From Ruminococcus hominis (GTDB lineage Bacteria > Bacillota > Clostridia > Lachnospirales > Lachnospiraceae), in NCBI RefSeq assembly GCF_014287355.1, contig NZ_JACOPE010000001.1, positions 1,798,001 through 1,862,000 of the forward strand: DNA of 64,000 nt, given 5' to 3'. The notes under the pieces were generated by a model. That model was not told where the DNA came from. It was given only the letters and a program-made list of their open reading frames with translations, and searched no databases. Position 1 is the first letter of the stretch. Every line of letters starts with the position of its first letter. The position numbers and the translations under genes are program-made. This document shows positions 16,561 through 26,300 of the stretch, in pieces.

Positions 16561-16640
16561 CAGAATATTAAGATTTTCAATTTAATTGAATTTCAAACTT
16601 ATAAACAGACTCAATTAGCATTACACAAGGAGAATGAATC

Positions 16641-18125
16641 ATGCCAGTATTTGATTTTAATGACACAACAGACGCTAAAAACAAATCCATTTGTACCTAT
16701 ACAACATTTCAATCCAGTGAATCTGACCCTTCCCCGGAAAAACCGATTATGTTACTTGATAACACAAGTAGAAAATGGGAGCATTATTCCTGTGGTGTTT
16801 TCACTAACCCTGTAAAGCGTACTTCCTTTGAATTTGATACAGAAGAAGGTACTTATACAGCAGATATTCTTCAAATCGACAGCCGCTTTGTAAGTCTTTT
16901 AAAATGGCTTGGACAGAACCATATCAACGTTCGCTTATCAGGAGAAAACCGACCAGATGGCTATGCGATATATCGTATACGTGAAATTGCATTTGGAGGA
17001 GGCACAAAGCTTTCAGCTGAAGATGGTTTTTTACAGTTTATGATTGACCGTCTTTTAGCAAGCAGTGCCCCTACAGAGGAAGCTGAAGATGAAGAAGCAA
17101 TGGAGGACGGCGATGAAATGAAGCTTACAAGTCTTCAGAGCATCACTGACTTCATGACTTGTGCAGGTCGTACACTGCCAGATAATATCCGGCTCTGGGC
17201 AAGACGTAACCTTGCTGTTGCCCGTTCACACGAAGTTTCTCCTGAAGAGCGCCGCCATGCACAACGTGCACTTTCCATTATGATGAATATCCAATGGAAA
17301 AATAATTATTTTGAGGCAATTGATCCTGTTGAAGCACGACGCATCCTTGATGAAGAATTATACGGCATGGAACGTGTAAAACAACGTATTATTGAAACAA
17401 TCATTCAAATTAACCGAACACATACACTCCCTGCGTATGGACTTTTACTGATTGGTCCTGCCGGAACCGGTAAATCACAGATTGCCTATGCCGTAGCACG
17501 TATTCTGAAACTGCCTTGGTCAAGTCTGGATATGAGTTCCATAAATGACCCGGAACAGTTGACAGGAAGCTCACGTATTTATTCCAATGCAAAACCGGGC
17601 ATTATCATGGATGCTTTCTCTATGGCAGGAGAATCTAATCTCGTTTTCATCATTAACGAATTAGATAAGGCTTCTTCCGGAAAGGGAAATGGAAATCCTG
17701 CCGATGTACTCTTAACATTACTCGACAACCTTGGATTTACTGATAACTATCTTGAATGTATGATTCCTACTTCCGGTGTTTATCCGATTGCAACGGCCAA
17801 TGATAAAGATCAGATCAGTGCTCCTTTGATGTCACGTTTTGCAGTAATTGAATTACCGGATTACACTATCGAAGAGAAGAAAGTCATCTTCTCAAAATTT
17901 GCACTTCCAAAGATTTTAAAGAGAATTGGATTAAAGGAGAATGAATGTATTATTCCTTCTGATGCTTTGGATGAAATTATGAAAATCTATACAAACACTT
18001 CCGGAATACGTGATCTTGAACAGGCAGCTGAACATATTGCAGCGCACACACTCTATCAAATTGAAGTGAATCACGTTACTTCTGTTACATTTACAGCAGA
18101 TATGATTCGAAAACTGCTTGTATAA
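16641..18125 (+). CDS. Lon-like AAA+ ATPase without protease domain
   Basis: 494 residues. A unique N-terminal ~225 residues includes an acidic linker (EEAEDEEAMEDGDEM). The AAA+ module is clearly of Lon type: YGMERVKQRI at 241, Walker A GPAGTGKS at 272-279, Walker B FIINELDK at 336-343, a sensor region YPIATANDKDQISAPLMSRF, and a C-terminal lid (SGIRDLEQAAEHIA). The chain ends there. The Ser-Lys protease domain of Lon is absent and there is no frameshifted remnant downstream, only a terminator. AAGGAG precedes the ATG. It may be an unfoldase or remodelling ATPase; function unknown. It is a single-gene unit. Confidence 0.8.
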   Translation: MPVFDFNDTTDAKNKSICTYTTFQSSESDPSPEKPIMLLDNTSRKWEHYSCGVFTNPVKRTSFEFDTEEGTYTADILQIDSRFVSLLKWLGQNHINVRLSGENRPDGYAIYRIREIAFGGGTKLSAEDGFLQFMIDRLLASSAPTEEAEDEEAMEDGDEMKLTSLQSITDFMTCAGRTLPDNIRLWARRNLAVARSHEVSPEERRHAQRALSIMMNIQWKNNYFEAIDPVEARRILDEELYGMERVKQRIIETIIQINRTHTLPAYGLLLIGPAGTGKSQIAYAVARILKLPWSSLDMSSINDPEQLTGSSRIYSNAKPGIIMDAFSMAGESNLVFIINELDKASSGKGNGNPADVLLTLLDNLGFTDNYLECMIPTSGVYPIATANDKDQISAPLMSRFAVIELPDYTIEEKKVIFSKFALPKILKRIGLKENECIIPSDALDEIMKIYTNTSGIRDLEQAAEHIAAHTLYQIEVNHVTSVTFTADMIRKLLV

Positions 18126-18158
18126 AAACATATAAAATATTCGTTATTTCTTAATTTA

Positions 18159-18213
18159 AAAAAGATGATGTTGCCAAGCTTATAAAGAAAGCTTAAACAA
18201 CATCATCTTTTTA
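18159..18213. terminator. Bidirectional terminator
   Basis: AAAGATGATGTTG (18161-18173) pairs with CAACATCATCTTTT (18199-18212), with A and T runs at both ends. It serves the Lon-like gene and the reductase gene converging on it. Confidence 0.85.
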
Positions 18214-18269
18214 TTTCATTTTATTAATCAGCAATATAAACTTTTCCGAAATTAAATTTAAAACCTCTG

Positions 18270-20276
18270 TTATATTTCATTTCCTGCTTGATATCCACTG
18301 CGGATAGCTACCGAAATATCTGCTGTTCTTTCACCACTACAGTCTCCAACATATTCAAATGGAACTGTCAGCTTACTGTCATCAAAGAGATTTTTCTTTG
18401 AGCCAAGAGCATTGATGATTGTATCAGCTTCGATTGTTATATCTGCTCCGTCTTTTGTATTCGTTGCAAAAATCACATTATTTTCAATAGATTTTACTTT
18501 TGTATTTACATATTGTTTCACATCATGCTCTTCAAAATCTTTCATAATCAGCGGCATTACTGTCTCAGATTCTCCAGTTGCAATCTGAGACAGCATTTCA
18601 ATAATACTGACTTTCAATCCTTTTTGTGCTAAGAATTCTGCGGTCTCTGTTCCTACAAGTCCCCCACCGAGAACGACACAATTTCCACTTACAGCCTCTC
18701 CATTTAAAACATCCCACGAAGATACCACATTACTATTTTCTACAGACATTGGAAGTTCCATATTATGTGCACCTATCGCCAGAATTACATTGTCATACTG
18801 ATTCAATTCTTCATAGGCCGGCTCTGTATTCAATTCTACTTTTACAGAAAGTTCTGGGAGAATTTTTTCATAATATTCTATTGCTCTTAAAATCTCATTT
18901 TTTCTTGGTGGAACTGCTGCCAAATGAATCTGTCCGCCAATTTTTTCTGATTTTTCATAAACAACAACGTCATGTCCGCGTTTTGCTGCAACTCTTGCGG
19001 CTTCAAGCCCTGCAATCCCGCCGCCTACAACTGCAACTTTTTTCTTATCCTGTGCCGGTTTAATAAATACTGTACCTTCGTTTCCATTTTCTGCATTTAA
19101 TACACATGAAATATAACGGCGTCCCTGAATCGCATCCACACAGCCTTTATTACAATTAAGACATTCTCTAATACATTCTCCGGATTCTGCTTTATTCGCA
19201 ATATCCGCATCAGCTAGCATAGACCGTCCATAAGCTACGATATCAGCATCTCCGTCTTCAAGGATTTTTTCTCCTGCTTCTAAGCTGACAACACGGCCAA
19301 CTGTTGCAACCGGAACAGATACCAGTTTTTTCACTTCTCTGGCAACCGGAAGTGTCCAGTTATATGGAACATCTCCCATCGGCGGGATTGTATCTCCCAT
19401 GTTTCCTGTATGGTTTGCCTGAGCAACCTGGATCATATCAATTCCTGCTTCATCAAGCATCTTAGCAAACTGGATTCCTTCTTCTGCCTCAAGTCCTCCT
19501 TTTCCACGAAGTGTTCCGTCAGGATTTACTGTAATAATTGGCAACTTGTACTCAATCATAAGATCCGGTGCTGCTTCTTTGATTGCTGCTACTACTTCAA
19601 GTGCGTATCTTGTACGATTCTCAAGGCTTCCTCCATACTGATCTTCTCTATGGTTCAGAATCTTAGAGCAAAGAGAACCAAGGAGACGGTCTCCATGTAC
19701 TTCAATCGCATCGATTCCGGCTTTCTGTGCCTTTTCTGCACATGCAGCGATGCTGTTTTTAATATCTTCTAACTGTTCAACAGTTGCCTCTGTTACAAAA
19801 TGCTGCATATCATGATGAAGTTTTGCATAAGCGCCTTTTGTAAGTCTGTCGCATTCTTCCATCTGTTTCTTTGCTTCTTCTGCATTTCCCTCAGCCTGTG
19901 CTTTTGCCGCAGCCTGTCTTGCGATACCTGCTTCCATGATCATGCGTCCTACTCCCGGTACATCATACTCCGGATGGAATAGCTGAAGTGCAAGCTTACA
20001 ATCATACTTATGTAATGTGTCTGCCAGATTTTTATATACCGGAATCTGACTGTCATCATAAAGCTTCGGTGTCGGTGAAGCTGTTCTTACAGGAGCTACA
20101 TCTCCGATAACAACATACGCTGCTCCACCTTTCGCAAGTCTTTCATAAAAGTTTAAGCTTCTCTCCCCAATAGATCCGTCTCTTTCTTCATATCCTGTTG
20201 TAAGCGGTGGAAACATGATTCTGTTTTTTAAAGTAAGATTTCCAACTTTAATTGGTTCTAATAATTTCTTTCCCAT
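18270..20276 (-). CDS. Old-yellow-enzyme/FAD fusion reductase (BaiH/enoate-reductase-like)
   Basis: 668 residues. The N-terminal ~370 residues are an FMN TIM-barrel (PIKVGNLTLKNRIMFPPL, YGGSLENRTRYALEVV). A 4Fe-4S cysteine cluster CLNCNKGC...C follows. The C-terminus is a FAD/NAD(P)-binding half (KKVAVVGGGIAGLEAARVAA near 395, CVVLGGGLVGTETAEFL near 530). The family reduces activated C=C bonds (2,4-dienoyl-CoA reductase, enoate reductase, BaiCD/BaiH). A helical insertion rich in Ala/Glu around residues 125-160 is unusual. It is the second gene of a two-gene unit with a paralogue. The substrate is unknown; bile acid, steroid, cinnamate or enoate are all possible. Confidence 0.85.
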   Translation of the reverse strand: MGKKLLEPIKVGNLTLKNRIMFPPLTTGYEERDGSIGERSLNFYERLAKGGAAYVVIGDVAPVRTASPTPKLYDDSQIPVYKNLADTLHKYDCKLALQLFHPEYDVPGVGRMIMEAGIARQAAAKAQAEGNAEEAKKQMEECDRLTKGAYAKLHHDMQHFVTEATVEQLEDIKNSIAACAEKAQKAGIDAIEVHGDRLLGSLCSKILNHREDQYGGSLENRTRYALEVVAAIKEAAPDLMIEYKLPIITVNPDGTLRGKGGLEAEEGIQFAKMLDEAGIDMIQVAQANHTGNMGDTIPPMGDVPYNWTLPVAREVKKLVSVPVATVGRVVSLEAGEKILEDGDADIVAYGRSMLADADIANKAESGECIRECLNCNKGCVDAIQGRRYISCVLNAENGNEGTVFIKPAQDKKKVAVVGGGIAGLEAARVAAKRGHDVVVYEKSEKIGGQIHLAAVPPRKNEILRAIEYYEKILPELSVKVELNTEPAYEELNQYDNVILAIGAHNMELPMSVENSNVVSSWDVLNGEAVSGNCVVLGGGLVGTETAEFLAQKGLKVSIIEMLSQIATGESETVMPLIMKDFEEHDVKQYVNTKVKSIENNVIFATNTKDGADITIEADTIINALGSKKNLFDDSKLTVPFEYVGDCSGERTADISVAIRSGYQAGNEI

Positions 20277-20335
20277 CTATATTCTCTCCATTCTTTATTT
20301 CTTAATCTCTTTCAAATTAACACACTTAGGATTCT

Positions 20336-20353
20336 TGTCAGCATTTGCTGACA
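20336..20353 (-). repeat. Perfect hairpin between the two reductase genes
   Basis: TGTCAGC-AAAT-GCTGACA on the minus strand, without a T-run. It could be a processing or stability element that separates expression of the two genes. Confidence 0.5.
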
Positions 20354-20367
20354 CATTCTTTTTTCGA

Positions 20368-22293
20368 TTACAGTTCTTCTGCCAGTTTATGTCCTGCAGC
20401 AATTGCATCTTTCAAAGTTCCGACTTTATCACAGTCTCCGATAAAATGAACTCTTTCTTCGGTATTCTCTACCTTGTTCGGTGCATATCCGACTGCAAAG
20501 ATCAGCGTATCAGCATCTGTAATATGGTATTCCTTTCCGTCCTTCTCATAAGTGATTGTAGTCTCATCAACCTTTGTTACCTGACTGTTTAATTCAATCT
20601 TTACACCTTTTCTCTTGAGTCTCATTGTCAGCTGACTCTTCGCTGCCCCGCCTTCTCCCGGCATCAGCGATGGGGTCATCTCGATAATTGTAATGTCACG
20701 GTTTGCAGGGAACATATCATCAATCAATGGTGCAAGGTAATCTGCTGTTTCACATCCTACAGATCCGCCGCCAAGAACAACGATTTTTCTTCCTGGATAT
20801 TTTCTTCCGGCAAGTACATCATCTGCTGTCATCGTCTGCTTAAAGACCTTAAAAGGAGGGATTTCCTTAGGAACTGCTCCTGTTGAACAGACAACCTCAT
20901 AATCCTTAAATTCTCCGGCAAGCATTTCTGGAGTTACTTCACAATTCATACGAACTTCAATTCCTTCATTCTTCAGACGACGTGTCATGAATTTGATTAC
21001 TTTACAAAGTTCCTGCTTTGCAATTGGAACGGCTGCAAGTCTGAGAAGTCCTCCCAGCTCTCCACTCTTTTCACAGAGAACAACTTCATGTCCACGTTTC
21101 TTCGCAACATACGCTGCTTCCATTCCTGCCGGTCCTCCACCGATCACAAGAATTTTTTTCTTATCTTTAGCTTCTTCGATTTCTTCAGATTCAACCGATG
21201 GATTCACTGTACAGCTAATCGGATTACCAAACATAATTCCCGTCAGACATCGGCCACATCCAATACATGGACGAATATCATCCGTCTTTCCTGCAGCCGC
21301 TTTATTTGCAAATTCACTGTCACATAAGTTTGGACGGCCAATCATACAAATATCTGTTTTTCCATTTGCAATCAATTCTTCAGCTACCCAAGGCTCATTA
21401 ATTCTTGCAACTGTAGATACCGGAATATTCACATGTTTTCTGATTTCTTCACTTGCATGCGCATGAGGTGCAGGTGATGTACCAGGTGCCGGCATAGAAC
21501 TTCCTCTTTTGATCGTGTTTCCTCCGGAAACATGGATGAAATCAACACCTGTCTTTTCAAGCTGTTTTGAGACATAAATCATGTCATTGAGTGTCAATCC
21601 GCCTTCACTATACTCATCACCCGAAATACGGACATCAATGATAAAATCATCGCCGCAAAGTTCACGAATCTTGGCAATTACTTCCAGTGTCAGTCTAAGA
21701 CGACCATTAATATCTCCGCCGTACTCATCTGTTCTCTTATTATAAAGTGGAGTAAGGAATCCTCCAAGCAGACCATGTGCATGTGCACACTGAATCTCAA
21801 CTCCGTCTCCACCTGCAATCTGGAAACGACGTGCAGCTTCTCCGAACTGCTGAACCAATACATGCAGCTCTTCTACTGTGACTGCTCTCGGTGCAGATTT
21901 TGCATAATATGGTCCTACATTAGATGGTGCAATCAGCTGTGGTGTTCCCGGAATTGGAAATGCCATATAAGCCGGGTGGAATAACTGTGCCAGAATTTTT
22001 GTATCATACTGATGCACAGCATCTACCAGTTTCTTCCAGCCAGGAATATAAGAATCATCATAAATAGACATATCTCCCGGCAAGTAAGTATATACAGGTT
22101 CTACTGTCGTAACTTCTGTAACAATAAGTCCGACCCCACCCTTTGCTCTGGCTGAGTAATGCTCAACTAATGCATCTGTCACATATCCTTTGTCTGCCAT
22201 GTTAGTAGAGATTGGTGGCATAAAAATTCTGTTCTTTACAGTTGTTTTTCCAATTTTGATTGGCTCAAATAAATGTGGAAATTTTTCGTTCAT
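20368..22293 (-). CDS. Old-yellow-enzyme/FAD fusion reductase (BaiCD-like)
   Basis: 641 residues, same architecture as its neighbour. FMN barrel: PIKIGKTTVKNRIFMPPIST, AHAHGLLGGFLTPLYNKRTD, YGGDINGRLRLTLEVI. Iron-sulphur cluster: CIGCGRCLTGIMFGNPISC. FAD/NAD domain: KILVIGGGPAGMEAAYVAK and KIVVLGGGSVGCETADYL. BaiCD and BaiH act as C=C oxidoreductases on 3-oxo bile acids, but none of the other bai genes (baiB, E, A, F, G) is nearby, so a bile-acid role is only a possibility. A steroid or enoate reductase is equally plausible. GGAGG before the ATG and an upstream promoter make it the first gene of the pair. Confidence 0.87.
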   Translation of the reverse strand: MNEKFPHLFEPIKIGKTTVKNRIFMPPISTNMADKGYVTDALVEHYSARAKGGVGLIVTEVTTVEPVYTYLPGDMSIYDDSYIPGWKKLVDAVHQYDTKILAQLFHPAYMAFPIPGTPQLIAPSNVGPYYAKSAPRAVTVEELHVLVQQFGEAARRFQIAGGDGVEIQCAHAHGLLGGFLTPLYNKRTDEYGGDINGRLRLTLEVIAKIRELCGDDFIIDVRISGDEYSEGGLTLNDMIYVSKQLEKTGVDFIHVSGGNTIKRGSSMPAPGTSPAPHAHASEEIRKHVNIPVSTVARINEPWVAEELIANGKTDICMIGRPNLCDSEFANKAAAGKTDDIRPCIGCGRCLTGIMFGNPISCTVNPSVESEEIEEAKDKKKILVIGGGPAGMEAAYVAKKRGHEVVLCEKSGELGGLLRLAAVPIAKQELCKVIKFMTRRLKNEGIEVRMNCEVTPEMLAGEFKDYEVVCSTGAVPKEIPPFKVFKQTMTADDVLAGRKYPGRKIVVLGGGSVGCETADYLAPLIDDMFPANRDITIIEMTPSLMPGEGGAAKSQLTMRLKRKGVKIELNSQVTKVDETTITYEKDGKEYHITDADTLIFAVGYAPNKVENTEERVHFIGDCDKVGTLKDAIAAGHKLAEEL

Positions 22294-22363
22294 TTTTTCT
22301 TTCCTCCGCTTTTGTTACAAATTGCTTTCCAAAAACAATTTGATATTTTTTTATCATCACTGC

Positions 22364-22392
22364 ATTATAACATTGTTTTCTCTATTTGAAAA
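22364..22392 (-). promoter_or_regulatory. Promoter of the reductase pair
   Basis: TTTTCA (22392-22387), 17-base spacer, TATAAT (22369-22364) on the minus strand, about 70 bases before the start codon. Confidence 0.7.
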
Positions 22393-22452
22393 CAGCTTGG
22401 TTTTCCCTCCCATAAAATATTTTCTTCGTTAAATTATATCTGCGTTTTATTG

Positions 22453-23229
22453 TCAATTACTTAGCATCTTTTTCAATTCATCCACTGTGATTTCCGCATC
22501 ATTTTCTATCTTTAAAGCTGCCTGTCCGGTCATCTTTGCCGCTGAATAAGATGTTCCATCCCCCACACTGGTATTCCCGCTCAAGGTCTTAATTTCCACC
22601 TGCTCGCCAACTGTGTAAACATCTACCCATTCCCCTCTTTGAGAAAATGCTGCAATTTCAGTTCCGTCTTTATTCAAAGCTCCTACTGCCAGAACACTCT
22701 CATAAGCTGCCGGGTAATATCTTACAGCCCCGTTTTCTGCATAATCATTTCCTGCAGATGCAATAATAAGAACATTCTTCTTTTCTGCGTATTCTACCGC
22801 CCGCCTTACAGATTCTTTATCTAAAACAAGTCCCGCACTCAAATTGATAACCCTGCAGTGGTAGATGTCCACCGCATCCCGTATCATTTGTGCCAATGTA
22901 TCATTATCAACCTGTTTTATTTTTCCATTTTCAAATACATTACTTACCAATGGAACAATCTGTGTATTCTTTGCTTCTTTTAAGATAATAGATGCCACCG
23001 CTGTCCCATGCCCGTAGGTATCTTCTGTGGATAATTTAGTATCTACATAATTTTTTCCCTTGGCTATATGTTCTTTTGAAATGGCATTCGTGGAAATACC
23101 TGTATCAATCACTGCAACACGAACCGATACTTTTGTTTTTTGCTTCCCGCATCCCTGAAATAATAATGCCATTATCACAACCATCAATATTACTATGATT
23201 CTATATTTTTTATAATTTTTCGCATTCAT
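22453..23229 (-). CDS. Subtilisin-like (S8) serine protease lipoprotein
   Basis: 258 residues. The N-terminal membrane segment ends in a lipobox-like LLFQGC (lipidated Cys27 expected), so the protease is tethered outside the cytoplasmic membrane. A compact S8 domain follows with all catalytic residues: Asp42 in VAVIDTGIS, His74 in YGHGTAVAS, oxyanion Asn161 in ASAGND, Ser227 in DGTSYSAAKMTG. No propeptide of usual size is present; the domain starts almost directly after the lipobox. It lies 110 bases behind the giant InlB-repeat protein in the same direction, so processing of that protein is a reasonable guess. The spacer holds a hairpin (23265-23308). Confidence 0.88.
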   Translation of the reverse strand: MNAKNYKKYRIIVILMVVIMALLFQGCGKQKTKVSVRVAVIDTGISTNAISKEHIAKGKNYVDTKLSTEDTYGHGTAVASIILKEAKNTQIVPLVSNVFENGKIKQVDNDTLAQMIRDAVDIYHCRVINLSAGLVLDKESVRRAVEYAEKKNVLIIASAGNDYAENGAVRYYPAAYESVLAVGALNKDGTEIAAFSQRGEWVDVYTVGEQVEIKTLSGNTSVGDGTSYSAAKMTGQAALKIENDAEITVDELKKMLSN

Positions 23230-23264
23230 CTATAACACTCTTTTACGTTTATTTACTCCTTTAT

Positions 23265-23308
23265 AATACCATAGGACACCACATAAATGGTGCCCTATCG
23301 GTATTTTT
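23265..23308 (-). terminator. Hairpin between the giant surface-protein gene and the protease gene
   Basis: ATAGGGCACCA pairs with TGGTGTCCTAT, extended by ATACC/GGTAT arms. On the minus strand it is followed only by TATTATAAA, so it is probably a partial terminator or stability element rather than a full stop; on the plus strand a T5 run follows. Confidence 0.5.
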
Positions 23309-23339
23309 CACTTTGAAATTTTGCTATTTTTATGACCTA

Positions 23340-26300
23340 TTAATTGCCAAATACATCCTTAACTGTACCCGTTACCGGCTTCAGATTCTTAATGTCGTTG
23401 TTCACATTCGGAGTCACTTCAAAATCCTGTGCCAGTGTCGCTGTAAATGTAAGTGCATTTGTTCCTTCTCCTCCCGCATATTGCACATTTGTCAAAGGAA
23501 TATTTGCTACTCCCAAAAGCCCTATATTCGATGCTGACTTGATCACTTCATCATAATGAACTGTAATTGAAATCTGTTCACCTGCTTTGTACTGTCCAAA
23601 GGCAAGGCAACTAACTCCAACCTGCTGTGGTGCCCGGTTATCAAGAATCATATAATGTAAATCTGTTGTACCGAACTGCCAGGCATTTTTTCCTTTTCCA
23701 CTTTCTGCAAGTTCAAGCTGTACTCTGTCATTGATTCCGATCCTTGCATAGCACGGTGAGCCAAATACAACTTGTCCATTATGACTTTTACTCTCATATT
23801 CTGCTCCATTTGTCTTTGATCCGTTATATGGGAATGGAACATCGATTTTCCATCCCTTTCCCTGCAGATCGAGCTTATACTCTGCAAAATATGCTCCGCC
23901 GCCATAAAATCTAAACCATAGATATCCATCATTTACTTCCTTCAAATCCGAAGTCATACGGAAACCGGCATTCGTTGCTGTTCCTGCAATGTATTTCTGC
24001 TTTGCTTCATTAACATTCTTGCTTCTCAAAACTTCCATCAAACTATTAAATGTATATGGAGTTCTTTCATTATAATGATAATTGTTTATCTTCGGATCTC
24101 CTGTACGGATTGTATAACTATGCCATTGATTATAGCATTCCTTTATCAAATCTTCCAAGCAGTATGCTTTTTCTGCATCAATCACGCGCTGAGAAGAAGT
24201 CTGCTCTCCTAATACGCCTCCGCAGGTTCCTATTGTATCTACAATTTTATAAAGCTCTATATTATAATAACGAGCTGTATTATTTAACTGGAATCCTGCT
24301 GCACTATCCGCTGTTGTGTTCATTCCCCATTCTTCAATCGTGAATGTTTTTTCCATATCGTTCTGTCCAAATGTCAAATATACATCTTCTCCTCCAACAT
24401 GTTTGAAATGACATTTATCACTCTCTGAATCAACGGTAGAACCATATGCAGTTCCATTTACTGTACGATAATAAATGTGCTGTGGATTTGTTGTTGGCAC
24501 AGTACCTTCCGGTAATGTTCTAGTCACTTTGTAGGTTAAACGAGTACCCTCTTTTCCTACGTATACCAGATTAAATGTACCTCCATATCCCCATTTTGCT
24601 GTCAGCCTATAATCTTTTTGTGTTCCTTTTACAATCTCAGATACCAATGTATCTGCGTCGTACCATCCAAGGAACTGATAACCGTCTTTTGCAGCCGGTG
24701 CTTCCAGCTGTATGTCATTATCTTCAATACTATAGCTTTCTGGATTTGTCTGACTGATTCCTCCTGCTCCAAGATCATATGTGATTTTAAATACATTCAG
24801 CTCCCATACAGCATATAATGTTACATTGCCTTCACCTGCAAGATTCTTAACGTTTTGACCGTCTTTATAAACAACTGCTCCATCTTTTTCCAGTGCCCAT
24901 CCGGTAAATGTATATCCCGGTTTCTTAAAGTTTCTCATTTCAGAAACCAGATCCAGATTGTCCGCTTCATCGTACATCATCAGCTGTGTTTCTACCGGCA
25001 CTGTATCACCCAGACAACTGTCAAATGTAACGGTGTATGGGTTTGGATTCCATTTTGCATAGAATCGCCAGTCATGTAGTGCATCCAGTATGATTGTTCC
25101 ACTAACCTTCTTTGTAAGAGATGAATCACTATACCATCCATCAAATGTATAGCCTGGTTTTCCTACCGGTTCGTGTAAATTAAATGTATTCGATACAACG
25201 GTAAATTCAGTCGGGTTATCCGGTGCATTTTCTGCTCCATCCATATTTTCATATAGAATCTGATATGCCTTCGGCGTCCATACTGCATACAAATGTACTT
25301 CACCCTGATTAACTGCCGACAATTTACTTACTGTCTGACAATCCGCATATACAACTTCTTGGTTTGGTATCAATGACCATCCGGCAAATGTATAGCCTTC
25401 TCGCACATATCGATTTGTATCCAGCATTTTCACTTCTGTATATGAGAAATTTTGAACCTTACTTCTGTCTTCCTCATTGTTGGAATGGAATACAACCTTA
25501 TAGCGATTCTCACTCCATTTTGCATAGAGAATGATATCACCTGTACTCTTTGCAGGAATTGCCACAACAGCATCATCACTTAAATCCGCCTTTTCGTGCC
25601 ATCCTTCAAATCTGTATCCTTCTTTTTCTGCCGCTGATAGTGTAAGCAAGCCTGTTTCAATATTATATTGTGCCGGATTCGTATTTGTTGCTCCATCTGC
25701 GCCGTAATAATCAATCTTGTAATTGATCGGTATAAAACGTGCATAAATGGTGTGGTCGCCTGTCGCTGTTACCAGTGTCTCACCTGTAATCTCTGTGCCG
25801 CCTTCCGGCTCTGAATACCATCCTGCGAAAGTATATCCTTCCTTTTCAAGCTTCGGTAGCGTATCATAAGCTGTTCCGTATGTAACCGTTTTTGTCAGAA
25901 GCTCACCATCACCTGTTACATATCCGCCGTTTGGCTCCATTGTAAGCTGATAGCTTTGAGGAGTCCATACTGCTTTATAAGCAAGATCCTTCGCCGGCAT
26001 ATTCTGCTCTATCTTCATGTTCCATACACAAGAATTTCCATCCTTTACAGCTGCCGGTGCTATGATTGGTGCGTCATAATAGACTTGTCCTTCTGTATAG
26101 CCGGACACTGCCATACCGCCATCAAGATCCCAGCTTAAGGAGTATTTATTTCTCGTATAATAATAGTCTGCCACATTTGCCCGCTCATCTGTTGTTACTA
26201 TGATCTGCTTTGCTTTTTCCGGTGCTGTAAATCCTGTATATTGTTTTAATTCCGGCTCGATAACACTATCCATTGCCGCTGTTTGGTGAACGGATTCTTT

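Noticed and set aside
20336..20353. Full transcription terminator between the two reductase genes
   Set aside because: Perfect stem but no T-run after it in the direction of transcription, and no new promoter before the second gene.
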